Positions 4,090-5,042 of a DNA stretch of 5,042 bases are shown piece after piece. A program made the translations under genes and the position numbers. Each line of letters starts with the position of its first letter. Within the stretch, counting starts at the first letter, position 1. The notes beneath the pieces are model-generated. The model searched no databases. It was not told the DNA's origin and saw only the letters and a program-made list of their open reading frames with translations. Source of the DNA: Dehalococcoidia bacterium (GTDB taxonomy: Bacteria > Chloroflexota > Dehalococcoidia > JACVQG01); contig JACVQG010000135.1 in assembly GCA_015661045.1 (NCBI GenBank), positions 1 to 5,042 of the forward strand, in the 5' to 3' direction.

Positions 4090-5042
4090 ATGAATCTTTT
4101 TTCTGAATATAAATTGGGCAATCTCAAACTGGCAAACCGCATGGTTATGGCCCCGATGACCCGCGGCCGGGCGATTGCAGGCAATATACTGCATCCGGCA
4201 ACTGTCACTTACTATGTGCAAAGAGCATCGGCTGGATTAATCATTACCGAGGGAGCGCAGGTGTGCCCTCAGGGAATCGGCTACATCCGCACCCCGGGTA
4301 TCCATAACACTGAGCAAGTCGCAAGCTGGAAAAAGGTGACTGATGCCGTTCATCAGGCAAAAGGCAAGATATTCCTTCAACTGTGGCATGTAGGACGGGT
4401 GTCCCACCCCGATTTTCACGGTGGCTCCCTGCCTGTGGCGCCTTCCGCCCTTCCCGTCGAGGGGGAGGTTTTCACACCGCAGGGTAAGAAGAAAATGGTT
4501 ATCCCGAGAGCCCTGGAAACAGCGGAAATACCGCTTATCGTCGAAGAATTCCGTAAAGGCGCTGAGAATGCCAAAACAGCAGGCTTCGACGGCGTTGAAA
4601 TCCATGGCGCGAACGGATATCTACTGGACGAGTTTTTGAGAGACGGTGCCAATAAAAGAACTGACCAATACGGGGGAAGTATTCAGAATCGCGCTCGCTT
4701 TCCACTCGAAGTCACCAAAGCGGTAATCGGAGTTTTGGGCGCTGATAAAGTCGGCTATCGAATATCGCCACATTTCCCATTTTTATCCATGGCCGATTCT
4801 AACCCGCGTGAGACTTTTTCATATATTGCAAAAGAGTTAAACAATCTCAAAATTGTGTACCTACATATGGAGGAGCCGGTTAAAGGCTCTATTGCGCCGG
4901 CGGCGGAGGTACGGTTAGCGTCAACCATTCGTGGTATATATAAGGGGACGCTTATTTTGAACGGTGGATACGAGGCCCAAACGGGAAATGAAGCCATCGA
5001 GAGCGGCAAAGCAGACCTTATCTCTTATGGCGTTTTATTCCA
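4090..5042 (+). CDS. Classical Old Yellow Enzyme family NADH:flavin oxidoreductase (3'-truncated by window edge)
   Basis: The frame runs from ATG 4090 to the right edge without a stop (317 whole codons). Family members have about 360 residues, so roughly 40-50 C-terminal residues are missing. It is an FMN-binding TIM-barrel reductase of activated C=C bonds and nitro compounds. Signatures are MAPMTRGR (20-27) with T24 as in classical OYEs rather than the Cys of YqjM types, FLQLWHVGR (95-103) with Q97 and W99, and HGANGYLLDEFL (172-183). In that last motif H172 and N175 are the substrate-binding pair and Y177 the proton donor. RTDQYGGSIQNRARF (190-204), GYRISP (R224) and LNGGYE (290-295) follow. 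The closest style known to me is N-ethylmaleimide reductase (NemA) or 12-oxophytodienoate reductase, but the natural substrate is not readable. It is probably cytosolic: there is no signal peptide, membrane segment or added Fe-S domain in the visible part. It has its own promoter and operator-like dyad. Confidence 0.94.
   Translation, partial: MNLFSEYKLGNLKLANRMVMAPMTRGRAIAGNILHPATVTYYVQRASAGLIITEGAQVCPQGIGYIRTPGIHNTEQVASWKKVTDAVHQAKGKIFLQLWHVGRVSHPDFHGGSLPVAPSALPVEGEVFTPQGKKKMVIPRALETAEIPLIVEEFRKGAENAKTAGFDGVEIHGANGYLLDEFLRDGANKRTDQYGGSIQNRARFPLEVTKAVIGVLGADKVGYRISPHFPFLSMADSNPRETFSYIAKELNNLKIVYLHMEEPVKGSIAPAAEVRLASTIRGIYKGTLILNGGYEAQTGNEAIESGKADLISYGVLF

Noticed and set aside
4237..4605. 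Minus-strand 122-codon open frame opposite the OYE gene
   Set aside because: It is fully inside the unmistakable OYE reading frame, with no recognisable domain of its own.

Overview
The window reads as a piece of an anaerobic bacterial chromosome. The gene style and repeat types look most like a Chloroflexota/Dehalococcoidia-type genome, but this is an inference from memory of protein style, not a database result. Genes are of roughly balanced GC; the spacers are clearly more AT-rich. There is no sign of phage, transposase, CRISPR, tRNA or rRNA.

Layout. (1) Positions 1-1827 (+) hold the C-terminal three quarters of a DmsA/YnfE-type molybdopterin oxidoreductase, open at the left edge. (2) Positions 1828-2401 are an unusually long spacer with four copies of a GC-rich, self-complementary repeat unit, an AT-rich segment with a good promoter candidate, and dispersed inverted motifs. 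(3) Positions 2402-3016 (+) encode the partner four-cluster iron-sulfur subunit (DmsB-like, 16 cluster cysteines). (4) Two small genes follow on the minus strand: a stand-alone Smr domain protein (2988-3245), whose stop lies inside the 3' end of dmsB, and a DUF167/YggU-family protein (3327-3620), with a strong hairpin between them. (5) Positions 3621-4089 hold no convincing gene. They carry a miniature palindromic element (3743-3869), a terminator-like fold with a T tract (3894-3948), an inverted repeat (3957-4002) and a promoter with an overlapping dyad. (6) From 4090 to the right edge (+) runs a classical Old Yellow Enzyme (NADH:flavin oxidoreductase) of at least 317 residues, cut by the window end.

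Function. DmsA and DmsB together would form the catalytic and electron-transfer parts of a respiratory S- or N-oxide-type reductase; the true substrate cannot be read from sequence. No membrane anchor (DmsC/NrfD type) and no TorD-type chaperone lies in the window, so these must be upstream, elsewhere, or absent. The OYE is a probable stress- or xenobiotic-responsive enone/nitro reductase with its own promoter. Smr and DUF167 are housekeeping-type genes of poorly defined role. I see no convincing new biological system. The points most worth checking are the repeat-filled, promoter-bearing gap splitting dmsA from dmsB, the apparent ATC start of the Smr gene, the altered cysteine spacing of the third DmsB cluster, and the possible short transcript at about 3710-3948.
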